From assembly GCA_964016985.1 (NCBI GenBank), contig OZ024825.1, positions 37,943,557-38,007,556 on the forward strand: DNA of 64,000 nucleotides, given 5' to 3'. Below, piece by piece: positions 41,401-52,449 of the stretch. The DNA comes from Anodontia alba. Its lineage: Eukaryota > Mollusca > Bivalvia > Lucinida > Lucinidae. Position numbers and translations under genes: made by a program. How positions within the stretch are numbered: position 1 is the first letter of the stretch; every line of letters begins with the position of its first letter. The notes beneath the pieces were generated by a model that saw nothing but the letters and a program-made list of their open reading frames with translations, was not told the origin of the DNA and did not search any database.

Positions 41401-44400
41401 GATTTTTCAAAAAGTTTTCAAATCTGAAGGAAAGCATCATATTTTCACTTTAGGACAACTAAAATATCAAAATACACTCATTTGGATGAAAAAGGAGTCG
41501 AAGAGCGAAATGCGCAAAAAATGTCCTTAGGGCCGGGGTGGGGAAAAACTTCAATTTTTTTTTATTTTTCAAAAAGTTTTCAAATCTGAAGGAAAGCGTC
41601 ACATTTTCACTTTAGGACAACTAAAATATCAAAATACACTCATTTGGATGAAAAAGGAGTCGAAGAGCGAAATGCGCAAAAAATGTCCCTAGTGCCGGGA
41701 TGGGGAAAAACTTCAATTTTTTTTTATTTTTCAAAAAGTTTTCAAATCTGAAGGAAAGCATCACATTTTCACTTTAGGACAACTAAAATATCGAAATACA
41801 CTCATTTGGATGAAAAATTAGTCGAAGAGCGAAATGCGCAAAAAATGTCCCTAGGGCCGGGGTGGGGAAAAACTTCAATTTTTTTGATTTTTCAAAAAGT
41901 TTTCAAATCTGAAGGAAAGCATCATATTTTTACTTTAGGACTACTAAAATATCAAAATACACTCATTTGGATGAAAAAGGAGTCGAAGAGCGAAATGCGC
42001 AAAAAATGTCCCTAGGGCCGGGGTGGGGAAAAACTTCAATTTTTTTGATTTTTCAAAAAGTTTTCAAATCTGAAGGAAAGCATCATATTTTCACTTTAGG
42101 ACAACTAAAATATCAAAATACACTCATTTGGATGAAAAAGGAGTCGAAGAGCGAAATGCGCAAAAAATGTCCTTAGGACCGGGGTGGGGAAAAACTTCAA
42201 TTTTTTTTTATTTTTCAAAAAGTTTTCAAATCTGAAGGAAAGCATCACATTTTCACTTTAGGACAACTAAAATATCAAAATACACTCATTTGGATGAAAA
42301 AGGAGTCGAAGAGCGAAATGCGCAAAAAATGTCCCTAGTGCCGGGGTGCGGAAAAACTTCAATTTTTTTTTATTTTTCAAAAAGTTTTCAAATCTGAAGG
42401 AAAGCATCACATTTTCACTTTAGGACAACTAAAATATCAAAATACACTCATTTGGATGAAAAAGGAGTCGAAGAGCGAAATGCGCAAAAAATGTCCCTAG
42501 GGCCGGGGTGGGGAAAAACTTCAATTTTTTTTTGATTTTTCAAAAAAGTTTTCAAATCTGAAGGAAAGCATCATATTTTCACTTTAGGACAACTAAAATA
42601 TCAAAATACACTCATTTGGATGAAAAAGGAGTCGAAGAGCGAAATGCGCAAAAAATGTCCCTAGGGCCGGGTGGGGAAAAACTTCAATTTTTTTTTATTT
42701 TTCAAAAAGTTTTCAAATCTGAAGGAAAGCATCATATTTTCACTTTAGGACAACTAAAATATCGAAATACACTCATTTGGATGAAAAAGGAGTCGAAGAG
42801 CGAAATGCGCAAAAAATGTCCCTAGGGCCGGGGTGGGGAAAAACTTCAATTTTTTTGATTTTTCAAAAAGTTTTCAAATCTGAAGGAAAGCATCATCACT
42901 TTAGGACAACTAAAATATCAAAATACACTCATTTGGATGAAAAAGGAGTCAAAGAGCGAAATGCGCAAAAAATGTCCCTAGGGCCGGGGTGGGGAAAAAC
43001 TTCAATTTTTTTGATTTTTCAAAAAGTTTTCAAATCTGAAGGAAAGCATCATATTTTCACTTTAGGACAACTAAAATATCAAAATACACTCATTTGGATG
43101 AAAAAGGAGTCAAAGAGCGAAATGCGCAAAAAATGTCCCTAGGGCCGGGGTGGGGAAAAACTTCAATTTTTTTGATTTTTCAAAAAGTTTTCAAATCTGA
43201 AGGAAAGCATCATATTTTCACTTTAGGACAACTAAAATATCAAAATACACTCATTTGGATGAAAAAGGAGTCGAAGAGCGAAATGCGCAAAAAATGTCCT
43301 TAGGGCCGGGGTGGGGAAAAACTTCAATTTTTTTTGATTTTTCAAAAAGTTTTCAAATCTGAAGGAAAGCATCACATTTTCACTTTAGGACAACTAAAAT
43401 ATCAAAATACACTCATTTGGATGAAAAAGGAGTCGAAAAGCGAAATGCGCAAAAAATGTCCCTAGTGCCGGGATGGGGAAAAACTTCAATTTTTTTTTAT
43501 TTTTCATAAAGTTTTCAAATCTGAAGGAAGCATCACATTTTCACTTTAGGACAACTAAAATATCGAAATACACTCATTTGGATGAAAAATTAGTCGAAGA
43601 GCGAAATGCGCAAAAAATGTCCCTAGGGCCGGGGTGGGGAAAAACTTCAATTTTTTTGATTTTTCAAAAAGTTTTCAAATCTGAAGGAAAGCATCATATT
43701 TTCACTTTAGGACAACTAAAATATCAAAATACACTCATTTGGATGAAAAAGGAGTCGAAGAGCGAAATGCGCAAAAAATGTCCCTAGGGCCGGGGTGGGG
43801 AAAAACTTCAATTTTTTTGATTTTTCAAAAAGTTTTCAAATCTGAAGGAAAGCATCATATTTTCACTTTAGGACAACTAAAATATCAAAATACACTCATT
43901 TGGATGAAAAAGGAGTCGAAGAGCGAAATGCGCAAAAAATGTCCCTAGGGCCGTGGTGGGGAAAAACTTCAATTTTTTTGATTTTTCAAAAAGTTTTCAA
44001 ATCTGAAGGAAAGCATCATATTTTCACTTTAGGACAACTAAAATATCAAAATACACTCATTTGGATGAAAAAGGAGTCGAAGAGCGAAATGCGCAAAAAA
44101 TGTCCTTAGGGCCGGGGTGGGGAAAAACTTCAATTTTTTTTTATTTTTCAAAAAGTTTTCAAATCTGAAGGAAAGCATCACATTTTCACTTTAGGACAAC
44201 TAAAATATCAAAATACACTCATTTGGATGAAAAAGGAGTCGAAGAGCGAAATGCGCAAAAAATGTCCCTAGTGCCGGGATGGGGAAAAACTTCAATTTTT
44301 TTTTATTTTTCAAAAAGTTTTCAAATCTGAAGGAAAGCATCACATTTTCACTTTAGGACAACTAAAATATCGAAATACACTCATTTGGATGAAAAATTAG

Positions 44401-46290
44401 TCGAAGAGCGAAATGCGCAAAAAATGTCCCTAGGGCCGGGGTGGGGAAAAACTTCAATTTTTTTGATTTTTCAAAAAGTTTTCAAATCTGAAGGAAAGCA
44501 TCATATTTTTACTTTAGGACTACTAAAATATCAAAATACACTCATTTGGATGAAAAAGGAGTCGAAGAGCGAAATGCGCAAAAAATGTCCCTAGGGCCGG
44601 GGTGGGGAAAAACTTCAATTTTTTTGATTTTTCAAAAAGTTTTCAAATCTGAAGGAAAGCATCATATTTTCACTTTAGGACAACTAAAATATCAAAATAC
44701 ACTCATTTGGATGAAAAAGGAGTCGAAGAGCAAAATGCGCAAAAAATGTCCTTAGGACCGGGGTGGGGAAAAACTTCAATTTTTTTTTATTTTTCAAAAA
44801 GTTTTCAAATCTGAAGGAAAGCATCACATTTTCACTTTAGGACAACTAAAATATCAAAATACACTCATTTGGATGAAAAAGGAGTCGAAGAGCGAAATGC
44901 GCAAAAAATGTCCCTAGTGCCGGGGTGCGGAAAAACTTCAATTTTTTTTTATTTTTCAAAAAGTTTTCAAATCTGAAGGAAAGCATCACATTTTCACTTT
45001 AGGACAACTAAAATATCAAAATACACTCATTTGGATGAAAAAGGAGTCGAAGAGCGAAATGCGCAAAAAATGTCCCTAGGGCCGGGGTGGGGAAAAACTT
45101 CAATTTTTTTTTGATTTTTCAAAAAAGTTTTCAAATCTGAAGGAAAGCATCATATTTTCACTTTAGGACAACTAAAATATCAAAATACACTCATTTGGAT
45201 GAAAAAGGAGTCGAAGAGCGAAATGCGCAAAAAATGTCCCTAGGGCCGGGTGGGGAAAAACTTCAATTTTTTTTTATTTTTCAAAAAGTTTTCAAATCTG
45301 AAGGAAAGCATCATATTTTCACTTTAGGACAACTAAAATATCGAAATACACTCATTTGGATGAAAAAGGAGTCGAAGAGCGAAATGCGCAAAAAATGTCC
45401 CTAGGGCCGGGGTGGGGAAAAACTTCAATTTTTTTTTTGTTTTTTAAAAAAGTTTTCAAATCTGAAGGAAAGCATCATCACTTTAGGACAACTAAAATAT
45501 CAAAATACACTCATTTGGATGAAAAAGGAGTCAAAGAGCGAAATGCGCAAAAAATGTCCCTAGGGCCGGGGTGGGGAAAAACTTCAATTTTTTTGATTTT
45601 TCAAAAAGTTTTCAAATCTGAAGGAAAGCATCATATTTTCACTTTAGGACAACTAAAATATCAAAATACACTCATTTGGATGAAAAAGGAGTCAAAGAGC
45701 GAAATGCGCAAAAAATGTCCCTAGGGCCGGGGTGGGGAAAAACTTCAATTTTTTTGATTTTTCAAAAAGTTTTCAAATCTGAAGGAAAGCATCATATTTT
45801 CACTTTAGGACAACTAAAATATCAAAATACACTCATTTGGATGAAAAAGGAGTCGAAGAGCGAAATGCGCAAAAAATGTCCTTAGGGCCGGGGTGGGGAA
45901 AAACTTCAATTTTTTTTGATTTTTCAAAAAGTTTTCAAATCTGAAGGAAAGCATCACATTTTCACTTTAGGACAACTAAAATATCAAAATACACTCATTT
46001 GGATGAAAAAGGAGTCGAAGAGCGAAATGCGCAAAAAATGTCCCTAGTGCCGGGATGGGGAAAAACTTCAATTTTTTTTTATTTTTCATAAAGTTTTCAA
46101 ATCTGAAGGAAGCATCACATTTTCACTTTAGGACAACTAAAATATCGAAATACACTCATTTGGATGAAAAATTAGTCGAAGAGCGAAATGCGCAAAAAAT
46201 GTCCCTAGGGCCGGGGTGGGGAAAAACTTCAATTTTTTTGATTTTTCAAAAAGTTTTCAAATCTGAAGGAAAGCATCATATTTTCACTTT
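8418..46290 (+). repeat. Satellite array, 161-bp monomer, about 235 copies
   Basis: Head-to-tail copies, all in one orientation, run without interruption. In the phase starting TCATTTGGATGAAAAAGGAG the landmarks are GAAATGCGCAAAAAATGTCC, CTAGGGCCGGGGTGGGGAAA, a T7-T9 tract, TTTTTCAAAAAGTTTTCAAA, GAAGGAAAGCATCA and TTAGGACAACTAAAATATC. Most copies are exactly 161 bp. Common variants are TTAGTCG for GGAGTCG, GCCGTGG for GCCGGGG, GCCGGGATGG, GGTGCGG, CATCACATT versus CATCATATT, and small indels. The monomer is AT-rich with one GC-rich block and is close to nucleosome length. No CENP-B-box-like motif was seen. A satellite of ~160 bp shared among bivalves (BIV160) has been described; identity with it cannot be judged here. 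The short open frames in each monomer change frame every copy (161 is not a multiple of 3) and are not genes. Confidence 0.98.
24034..46290 (+). repeat. Higher-order repeat region, 16 monomers (~2.58 kb)
   Basis: A monomer with a 5-bp-class deletion (CATCATCACTTTAGG) recurs at 24034, 26613, 29031, 32741, 34348, 36928, 40311, 42890 and 45472. Spacings are 2579, 2418, 3710, 1607, 2580, 3383, 2579 and 2582 bp, which are 16, 15, 23, 10, 16, 21, 16 and 16 monomers. A second marker (TTTTTCATAAAG with GAAGGAAGCATC) at about 29614, 33323, 34931, 37511, 40894, 43473 and 46055 gives matching spacings. The basic unit is therefore 16 monomers, with copies shortened or lengthened by whole monomers. Confidence 0.9.
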
Positions 46291-46335
46291 CAGAAAGGTC
46301 CCCCAGGTCCGCGGTGGGAGAAAACTTCAAGTTAG
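46291..46335 (+). repeat. Degenerate edge monomer of the satellite
   Basis: After the array breaks at CACTTT, the flank reads GAAAGGTCCCCCAGGTCCGC and GGTGGGAGAAAACTTCAAG. This aligns loosely with the AAAATGTCCCTAGGGCCGGG and GTGGGGAAAAACTTCAAT block, out of register. It looks like an old, diverged monomer left at the array edge. Confidence 0.5.
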
Positions 46336-46602
46336 GTATCTATGTAGGCAGGTACCTACGAGTTTGGGTGCTTGCATATTACGATTACCTATTGATGTAT
46401 TGTAGAACTCCTGGAAGAGACGCTACCTATGTTGAAGCTGATAAGACAGTGCATTTGATGTTTCTGATATGTGTTTAGACTATATGCCTAGGACTGCCTC
46501 TCCAAATCCTTAGGGGAAGTAGAGTACTTTTAATAATAATTCAACTATTCTATAATTATACAGTGAAGGCCTTGTGATGTCTGTGTGGGCTCTTCCGGCT
46601 AA

Positions 46603-46806
46603 TCTGGGCCCACTTGTTAAACAACTGTCGTTATTAACGTATTGTTGAAACTTTGAACATTAAGTATGGCTTACTGGCTGATATTTTTGCTGAAACAAAT
46701 GTGCGTAGCTTTTGCATACCCATGGATTATATTTTATATTTACGAGAACAATTTGCCCACTAACGAGCTCGTTAAGCTAACAATGCTTTGAACAACTGGG
46801 CCCAGG
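46603..46806. mobile_element. MITE with CTGGGCCCA termini
   Basis: The left end has CTGGGCCCACTTGTTAAACA and the right end has the inverted CTTTGAACAACTGGGCCCAG. Subterminal GTTATTAACG and CGTTAAGCTAAC are also mirrored. The ends resemble hAT-type MITEs, but this is a guess. The interior is non-coding. Confidence 0.6.
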
Positions 46807-46851
46807 GCTTTTAATAACATATATAATTTCTCATGTTATAGGTATCAATTT

Positions 46852-47175
46852 CAGGAGCGGATTCAGAGGGGGCTAAGGGGTTCAATCGAACTCCCCCTTA
46901 AAAACTCATTATCATGGGAAATTTTGGATAAATTGATAAATTTTGGACATCATATTTACCCTAAATATTCACATCTCTTACTTCTCTTCATCATGTCCAT
47001 TTTCTTACCTATGATTATGTATAAAATTGCAGGATGAGTAGAAAACAGTGAAAACCCTGATCAGACGCTACGTTCTGGGTCTACAGTGCTTCCTGTCTTT
47101 CCGAATACCTAGTGTAAGTACGGTAGTTTGATCAAATCGAACCCCTTCAGAAATCATCTGGGTCCGCCACTGGGT
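46852..47175. mobile_element. TIR element with AGCGGATTCAG / CTGGGTCCGCCACTG ends
   Basis: The left end has CAGGAGCGGATTCAGAGGGG followed by GGGGTTCAATCGAA. The right end has the inverse, TCGAACCCCTTCAG then CTGGGTCCGCCACTG. A GATCAGACGC hairpin-family copy (47055-47110) lies inside it and is probably a later insertion. Confidence 0.6.
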
Positions 47176-47286
47176 TTTTATAAGCAGAAACATATAAAAA
47201 GATATGCTGCATGCCAAAAGCGAAAACACAAAACGGCCAGCCCATTAAGTAAAATCAACCAAAGACGGTGCGCACTGCGAAACCAT

Positions 47287-47542
47287 ACGTGTTGAAACAT
47301 TTGAATTTAATATCTGCTAACACAGTTTGAACCTGCATTCTCGTAAGTAAGTTTAAAAAAAATAATGCTTAGTTACTGCAGGGAAGAGGCCTAGTTTTAT
47401 TAAGAACATGCGAGTCACATGTGTTGAAACATTTGATTTTAATATCTGCTAACACAGTTTTAACCTGCATTCTCATTAGTAAGGTTAAAAAAAATTAAAC
47501 GTTTAGTTACTGCAGGGAAAAGGCCTAGTTTTATTAAGAACA
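47287..47542 (+). repeat. Tandem duplication of ~125 bp
   Basis: Copies at 47287-47409 and 47418-47542 share GTTGAAACATTTGAATTTAA with few changes, TATCTGCTAACACAGTTT and TTAGTTACTGCAGGGAA. They differ by substitutions and small indels, so the duplication is not recent. Confidence 0.9.
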
Positions 47543-47971
47543 ATAATCCAAGGAAGGTAATATGTGAAAAAAGTAGACTAGCTCCTGATTGCGATAGTAG
47601 TCACATTTACAAAATGGTTATTTTATATCCTTTTTAATATATGTTCATCTCAGGTTGAAGCAAATAACTCTTGTCCTTTCAATGAAGTTAAGCAACGTCA
47701 ACTAGGTTAGTAATTGGATCGGTGAACGCCTTAGAGTCCCAGGTGCTGTACATATTTCTTGTATTTTAATTTTCTCCTTTTATTTTCTGCTCTATGTCTG
47801 GAAGAAAAAATCATTATGATCATTGTGGGAGTTAATCTGCAGTCATTGACAAATTTATCCAAGAGCAGTTTCAGCGAGATACTTCGTCGATATAGCAGCG
47901 ATGATTGGGAAGTAACGGTGCGCTATTACACTGCACCAACAGAGACAGTTTCAGTTTTTAGCTAAAAATGA
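47543..47971. other. No gene recognised
   Basis: A 68-codon frame at 47759-47965 has a hydrophobic start but no recognisable domain and no convincing splice borders. Nothing else stands out. Confidence 0.4.
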
Positions 47972-48290
47972 TAACTCGCCTATTCAAATATATTCAGGAT
48001 TTCACCACCAAAAATGAAAACTTTCATATGAAAAATTCTGGTAGTTTTCATACTTCTGCTTAAAACATAGATTGTGGGTAGTCGTTAGAACCGCCTCAAC
48101 AAGGCGGTTCTAATGAGTACCCACAATCTATATTTTTCTTAAAACATAGATTATGGGTAGTCGTTAGAACCGCCTCGACAAGGCGGTTCTAATGAGTACC
48201 CACAATCTATATTTTTGAGCAGAAAAAGAAAAATAATGTCCACCCTTGGGGTTTAAGAGGGTCAAAATTATTTAGGCATGTTTTCGTATT
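47972..48290. mobile_element. CGTTAGAAC-core MITE, copy 2, with doubled core
   Basis: The left end has AACTCGCCTATTCAAATATA and the right end TTTAGGCATGTTTTCGTATT. The palindromic core is present twice in tandem (about 48063-48131 and 48145-48213), each with GTCGTTAGAACCGCCTC and its complement. All other copies in the window have one core. Confidence 0.85.
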
Positions 48291-48651
48291 GTTTTGGCAT
48301 GATATAATATTTGAGAAAAAATGCATAAATAATTACTTAATTTTTAGGAAAACAAGCTTCAATAAAAAGCTTTGCAACACTTTTTTCCAATATTCAAACA
48401 TGAAACTTAATAAGCCGATAGAAGACTGATTTATATGGAAAAGTGTTTTTTAAAAAACATCATTTTTAAAGTTTCATCAGACTGAAGGGCATTAAACAAG
48501 TTAAATGCTTATAGCTTGATTAAAAATCGTCGTATACAAAAAAGTAAAATATTATATAGACATAATTGAAAGAGTACCCATTACCCTTAAATATTGTTAT
48601 GCACGTGGTAACACTCTCTAACTGGAGACTTAATGGCGGGTTTGGTATATA
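48291..48651. other. AT-rich DNA, no gene recognised
   Basis: No exon, RNA gene or repeat family was recognised on either strand. Confidence 0.4.
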
Positions 48652-48716
48652 CAGTAAAATTCCGCTAATAAGACCATTTTTGGTACAGCCTAAAAGTGGT
48701 CTTAATAGTGGAATTG
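48652..48716. repeat. Short palindromic remnant with CAGTAAAATTCCGCTAATAA end
   Basis: CAGTAAAATTCCGCTAATAA then GACCATTTTTGG on the left mirrors TAAAAGTGGTCTTAATAGTG and GAATTG on the right. TA precedes the CAGT end. It resembles non-autonomous Tc1/pogo-type elements. Confidence 0.55.
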
Positions 48717-48721
48717 AACAT

Positions 48722-48775
48722 CCCAGTAAGCATTCTTTTTTTTTTAAATCTATAGCGGGCCGTTATCGACCCGAA
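48722..48775. repeat. Half copy of the CCCAGTNAGCATTCT hairpin family
   Basis: It has CCCAGTAAGCATTC, a T-run, AAATCTATAGCGGGCCGTTA and TCGACCCG. It matches one arm of the palindromes at 55745-55851 and 57660-57767; the other arm is missing. Confidence 0.7.
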
Positions 48776-48957
48776 TAATAATTAATATATAAAAACAATC
48801 ATCATAAAAATTGTAATTAAATCGATATTGTTAATTAAACCAAAATCGATAACCAATTATATAAACTTGAAATGGCACAGTCGCCTGAAAATGTCGTCTG
48901 TTTTTGTCGTCTGCTGAATATTCTTGCAAACTGTTCAAACCTATTTTTGCATACAGG

Positions 48958-49027
48958 CAAAGAGTGTAAACCCTGATCAGACTGCTCCTAAAGTAACAGT
49001 CTGATCTGGGTCCACTCTATTTGCAAA
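48958..49027. repeat. GATCAGAC hairpin element
   Basis: AGAGTGTAAACCCTGATCAG, ACTGCTCC, then the mirrored AGTCTGATCTGGGTCCACTC. It is an imperfect palindrome of the family at 62088-62154. Confidence 0.75.
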
Positions 49028-49143
49028 AATGACTTTCAAAATCACAAGCAGATGACAAAGCAGACAACAATTGTTGTGATTGGTAGTTTAATGGTTAAAC
49101 TACTCAGTTGATGCTCATGCTTATATATGTTCGCATGCTTATA

Positions 49144-49200
49144 CAGTCGAACCTCGTTATCTCGAACTCACTTATTTCGAATTACCGCTTATCTTGAAGT
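49144..49200. repeat. Single pogo/Tigger-like terminus
   Basis: CAGTCGAACCTCGTTATCTC, GAACTCAC and TTATTTCGAA are typical of pogo-type ends and are related to the TIRs at 60302-60660. The opposite end was not found. Confidence 0.45.
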
Positions 49201-49247
49201 GAAAATCTGTCCCTAACGTGAAACTATGACAACAGAACAAAATAATG

Positions 49248-49398
<151 letters not shown>

Positions 49399-49409
49399 GA
49401 TCGACAACA

Positions 49410-49570
49410 GAGATGTCTGTAATTCAAATACAAATATTCACATTTCAGTTAGATATATCTCTATTTCAATTACAGATATCTTCATTTCAATTAAAGATAT
49501 CTGTAATTCCAAAAAATACAGATATCTGTATTTATTAAAAGAGATATCTGTATTTGAAATGCAGATATCA
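49410..49570. repeat. Degenerate AGATATCTGTAATTCAAAT minisatellite
   Basis: Repeated ATTACAGATATCT, AAAGATATCTGTAATT and AGATATCTGTATTT words occur in both orientations around the palindrome AGATATCT. The periodicity is irregular (about 25-30 bp). Confidence 0.6.
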
Positions 49571-49599
49571 GCACGAAATGAACGGGTGGTCATTACTGA

Positions 49600-50265
49600 G
49601 TAGTGTTATCACATTGCTTTTCTTTTATTTCAGCGTAAATCCCAATTAGTTCAAGAGTCCAGGCAACCGCCCCCATCAGCACTCTGAGTGCTTTGATTTT
49701 TTTCCTGTTCTGCACTCGACCATTACTGACCATAGTGGCAAATTTACTCACCCAACACTGTATTAAAACTCATTGCCTGAATCTGAACTGGTATGCCTAC
49801 GACTGTGCGATTTACTTTTATTCTACAGTCACAAAAAATTCAAAACGTGCTCCAATGAGTAAATTCTGAATACAGAATATAATAGTGAACATAACAGGAC
49901 TGTCTTTTATGTCAAAATCAGAACTTTTGGATTACATTCAATGGTATTTATTCGAAATTGATGGTGGTTAAGACAGATTAATTTATAGCTGTAATTTAAT
50001 ATGCTGACTACATAAATGGCACTATCTACGAAAACATCAAATTTTTTATGAAATTTGCAGAAAGTAGTAATACGATCCAGGTTAGAAATGCTAATGGCCT
50101 CTGCAAATTTACAAAAGAAACACGAAGTCAAAATCCAGCGGACACATGAAGTATATATAACGTCGTATCAACCGTCCGCTGGGAAGCCTTTACTTAATAA
50201 TGGAAGTAATTCAAAACACAAAGGGGATCCTGTCACCCAAAGCAAACATAGGCAGCTTATTGCAA
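49600..50265. other. No supported gene
   Basis: An 88-codon frame (50055-50321) runs into the following MITE and has no recognisable domain. No exon borders could be defended. Confidence 0.4.
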
Positions 50266-50552
50266 CATCACGAAGACATGACTATATAATTTTGACTTCC
50301 TTAAACCCTACTTTTAAATAGTAGAACTGGGGTTTACAAGGGTATACATTATTTTTCTTACTTCTGCTCAAAAATATAGATTGTGGGTACTCGTTAGAAC
50401 CGCCTCGACGAGGCGGTTCTAACGAGTACCCATAATCTATGTTTTGAGCAGGAATATGAAAAATATCAGAATTTTTTATCTGAAAATTTTCTTTTTTTTT
50501 TTTTTGGTGGTAAAATTTTCAGTATACTTGAATAGGCGTGTTTTCGTAATGA
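50266..50552. mobile_element. CGTTAGAAC-core MITE, copy 3
   Basis: Ends are CATCACGAAGACATGACTAT and AATAGGCGTGTTTTCGTAAT. The core palindrome at about 50375-50443 is nearly perfect (CCGCCTCGACGAGGCGG centre). Confidence 0.87.
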
Positions 50553-50764
50553 AGGGAAATTGTGACAAAATGATCGCTTCCAGTAGGATATACATGTGTA
50601 AAGTTTGAAAAAAAAATAACTGGGTCGCATCAAGTGAAAATGCCTTCAAACATGCGCAAAATGGGTATAGATCATCTTGCGCATGCGCAAAGTATAACAC
50701 CCAAAAGAACACATTAGGGAATATAGTAGTAACATAAGAAATAAAATGATGAAAAACGCCGTCA

Positions 50765-50965
50765 TTTTGTAAAAGGAGGACAATTTTTGTGACTTCCTGT
50801 TTTGCATTCCCGCACATCAACAACATTCTGAAAAGGGTCTACTCTAAAGGGAAAGTATTTGCCAAGTGGACCCCTTTTCAGAAAGGCCTAGAAGGCAAAA
50901 ATAATCTGACAGAGTTGCCTTCCCTGAAAGCGTATCAATTCCCCGTAACATTTATATAAATACTG
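50765..50965. repeat. GGGTCTACTCTAAA hairpin-family copy 1
   Basis: It contains TGTGACTTCCTGTTTTGC, then the palindrome GAAAAGGGTCTACTCTAAAG ... GTGGACCCCTTTTCAG, then ACAGAGTTGCC and GTATCAATTCCCC. The same module order recurs at 57935-58180, 59085-59310 and 62222-62465. Confidence 0.6.
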
Positions 50966-51184
50966 AAACCAAAGGTCATCTTTCATTTTTCCAGTTTCCC
51001 GTACTGAGCCTCTTCCACTTCAGTCTGATCAGAGTATTCGCTATTATTATAAAACCTAAAATTGGCTGAGAGCTGTTTTCAGTCTAGTGAATATTTCTGA
51101 TGTTCACCGGCTAGGGGTTTTCCATTGAATATGTGTACCTAAAATTAGAACATCACATGAATTCTTTGTCAGTCTGTTTATTGA

Positions 51185-51362
51185 TTATATAATAAAACAA
51201 TTGTTGACTATTGAGTCATTGAATATGGTGTGATATCCACTGAAGAATATCAATATTGACCTCGGCTATCGCCTCGGTCATATTGGTATTCTCCATTGAA
51301 TATCATAACATGTTCAATGACTCAGTAGTCAATAATTGTATACATATTATTATATGATCTAT
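51185..51362. mobile_element. Palindromic MITE, ATAATAAAACAATTGTTGAC family, copy 1
   Basis: The left arm TATAATAAAACAATTGTTGA mirrors the right arm TCAATAATTGTATACATATT. Inner arms TATCCACTGAAGAATATCAA and TATTGGTATTCTCCATTGAA mirror around CCTCGGCTATCGCCTCGG. The whole ~180 bp can fold into one hairpin. Confidence 0.8.
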
Positions 51363-51586
51363 AAATAAACGGCCTTTCATTGGCTCGGAAGTGCTTCTAG
51401 CCCAGTCCATATTTTTGTGATATTGACTAGTTTGCACGGGAAAAGTGACATAATTCACGTGCTAGCCAGTCAATATCGTTTTGATGCCGTCGCTAGTAGT
51501 GACGCCAACGTTTACGCGCCCTTTTTTTGTATTCATGATGCCTGACGTTGATTTTTTTGCCACAGTCATCGACAGAAATGACAAAC

Positions 51587-51752
51587 TAGATAATAAAACA
51601 ATAGTTGACCATTGAAGTAATGGATATGTCTTAGATATCCACCATCGAATACAAATATTGATCTCGGCTATGGCCTCGGATAATATTGGTATTCTCTTGT
51701 GGATATCATGTCATATCCGATACCTCAATAGTCAGTAATTGTATACTATTAC
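51587..51752. mobile_element. Palindromic MITE, same family, copy 2
   Basis: GATAATAAAACAATAGTTGA on the left and GTCAGTAATTGTATACTATT on the right, with the centre ATCTCGGCTATGGCCTCGG. It is diverged from copy 1 at 51185-51362 but co-linear. Confidence 0.8.
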
Positions 51753-52206
51753 ATACTTGAATCTATTTTTAGTAATTTCTGCGGGAAATATAATTCATAA
51801 TTCCTTGAAGAAAATATATTTTCTTTAGAACACCATCACGCCGCGCGACGAGTGTAGATGATGACCTAAAGTCGCAAAACTTATTGAAGTGGTTTAAAAC
51901 GTAAAAAAGATTATAACACAGAATCTTAAGAAGAAGAAGAAGAATAAACAGTTTTATGAAATGTATTATAATGGGTAAGCTAATATACCTTGAGTTTGAA
52001 ATGCGGGAAATATTTCCCGAGATACTTGCAAATCTTATACATAAACATGTGCTAACGCATTCGTTTGTTTATCAGATTTGCAAATCTGCTGTACTTTAAA
52101 CTCAGGGTGCGTTAACCTCTATTTCTTTCAAAGAACTTTTGAAAAAGCAAGAATGTTCTTCTAGAATTTCACCCATTTTGTGGAGCACTGACGCTGCGTG
52201 CCCAGA
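51753..52206. other. No gene recognised
   Basis: Only a short (AAG)n tract near 51928-51945 and A/T-rich sequence were seen. Confidence 0.4.
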
Positions 52207-52290
52207 TATACCCAGCGGCCACATAACATTTATACGACGTTAATGCGAAGCTGACATGTAAAAATGTCATGTGCCCGCTGGGTATTATCC
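52207..52290. repeat. Hairpin with ATACCCAGCGG termini
   Basis: ATACCCAGCGGCCACATAAC and ATTTATAC on the left mirror ATGTCATGTGCCCGCTGGGT on the right. This is a small MITE-like palindrome with no coding content. Confidence 0.7.
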
Positions 52291-52449
52291 AGCACGAAAA
52301 AGTAACAGAAAACTAGATGAACCTTAATTACAAGGAGAAAAGATTTTCTGTTGTATACATAAAACGCAGTCTCGGGTCAGTCTTCGCAGCCTGGTCATAA
52401 CTTAGGGATTATTGTGGTACGGGTGTGCGAGCCAGTATTTCAAAACCTA

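Noticed and set aside
8418..46290. CRISPR-like array
   Set aside because: There are no unique spacers; whole monomers are repeated without interruption, and the DNA is eukaryotic.
8418..46290. CENP-B box in the monomer
   Set aside because: No match to the TTCG....A..CGGG pattern was seen by eye in the consensus.
8380..46405. Dozens of 68-123 codon frames starting LDEKGVEERN or similar in the satellite
   Set aside because: They repeat every 161 bp, overlap each other, and shift frame in each monomer because 161 is not divisible by 3. They follow the repeat and not a gene.
47759..47965. 68-codon frame with hydrophobic start
   Set aside because: No domain, no splice borders, and it ends at a MITE boundary; not better than chance.
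50055..50321. 88-codon frame
   Set aside because: Its C-terminal part is MITE sequence and no domain is visible.
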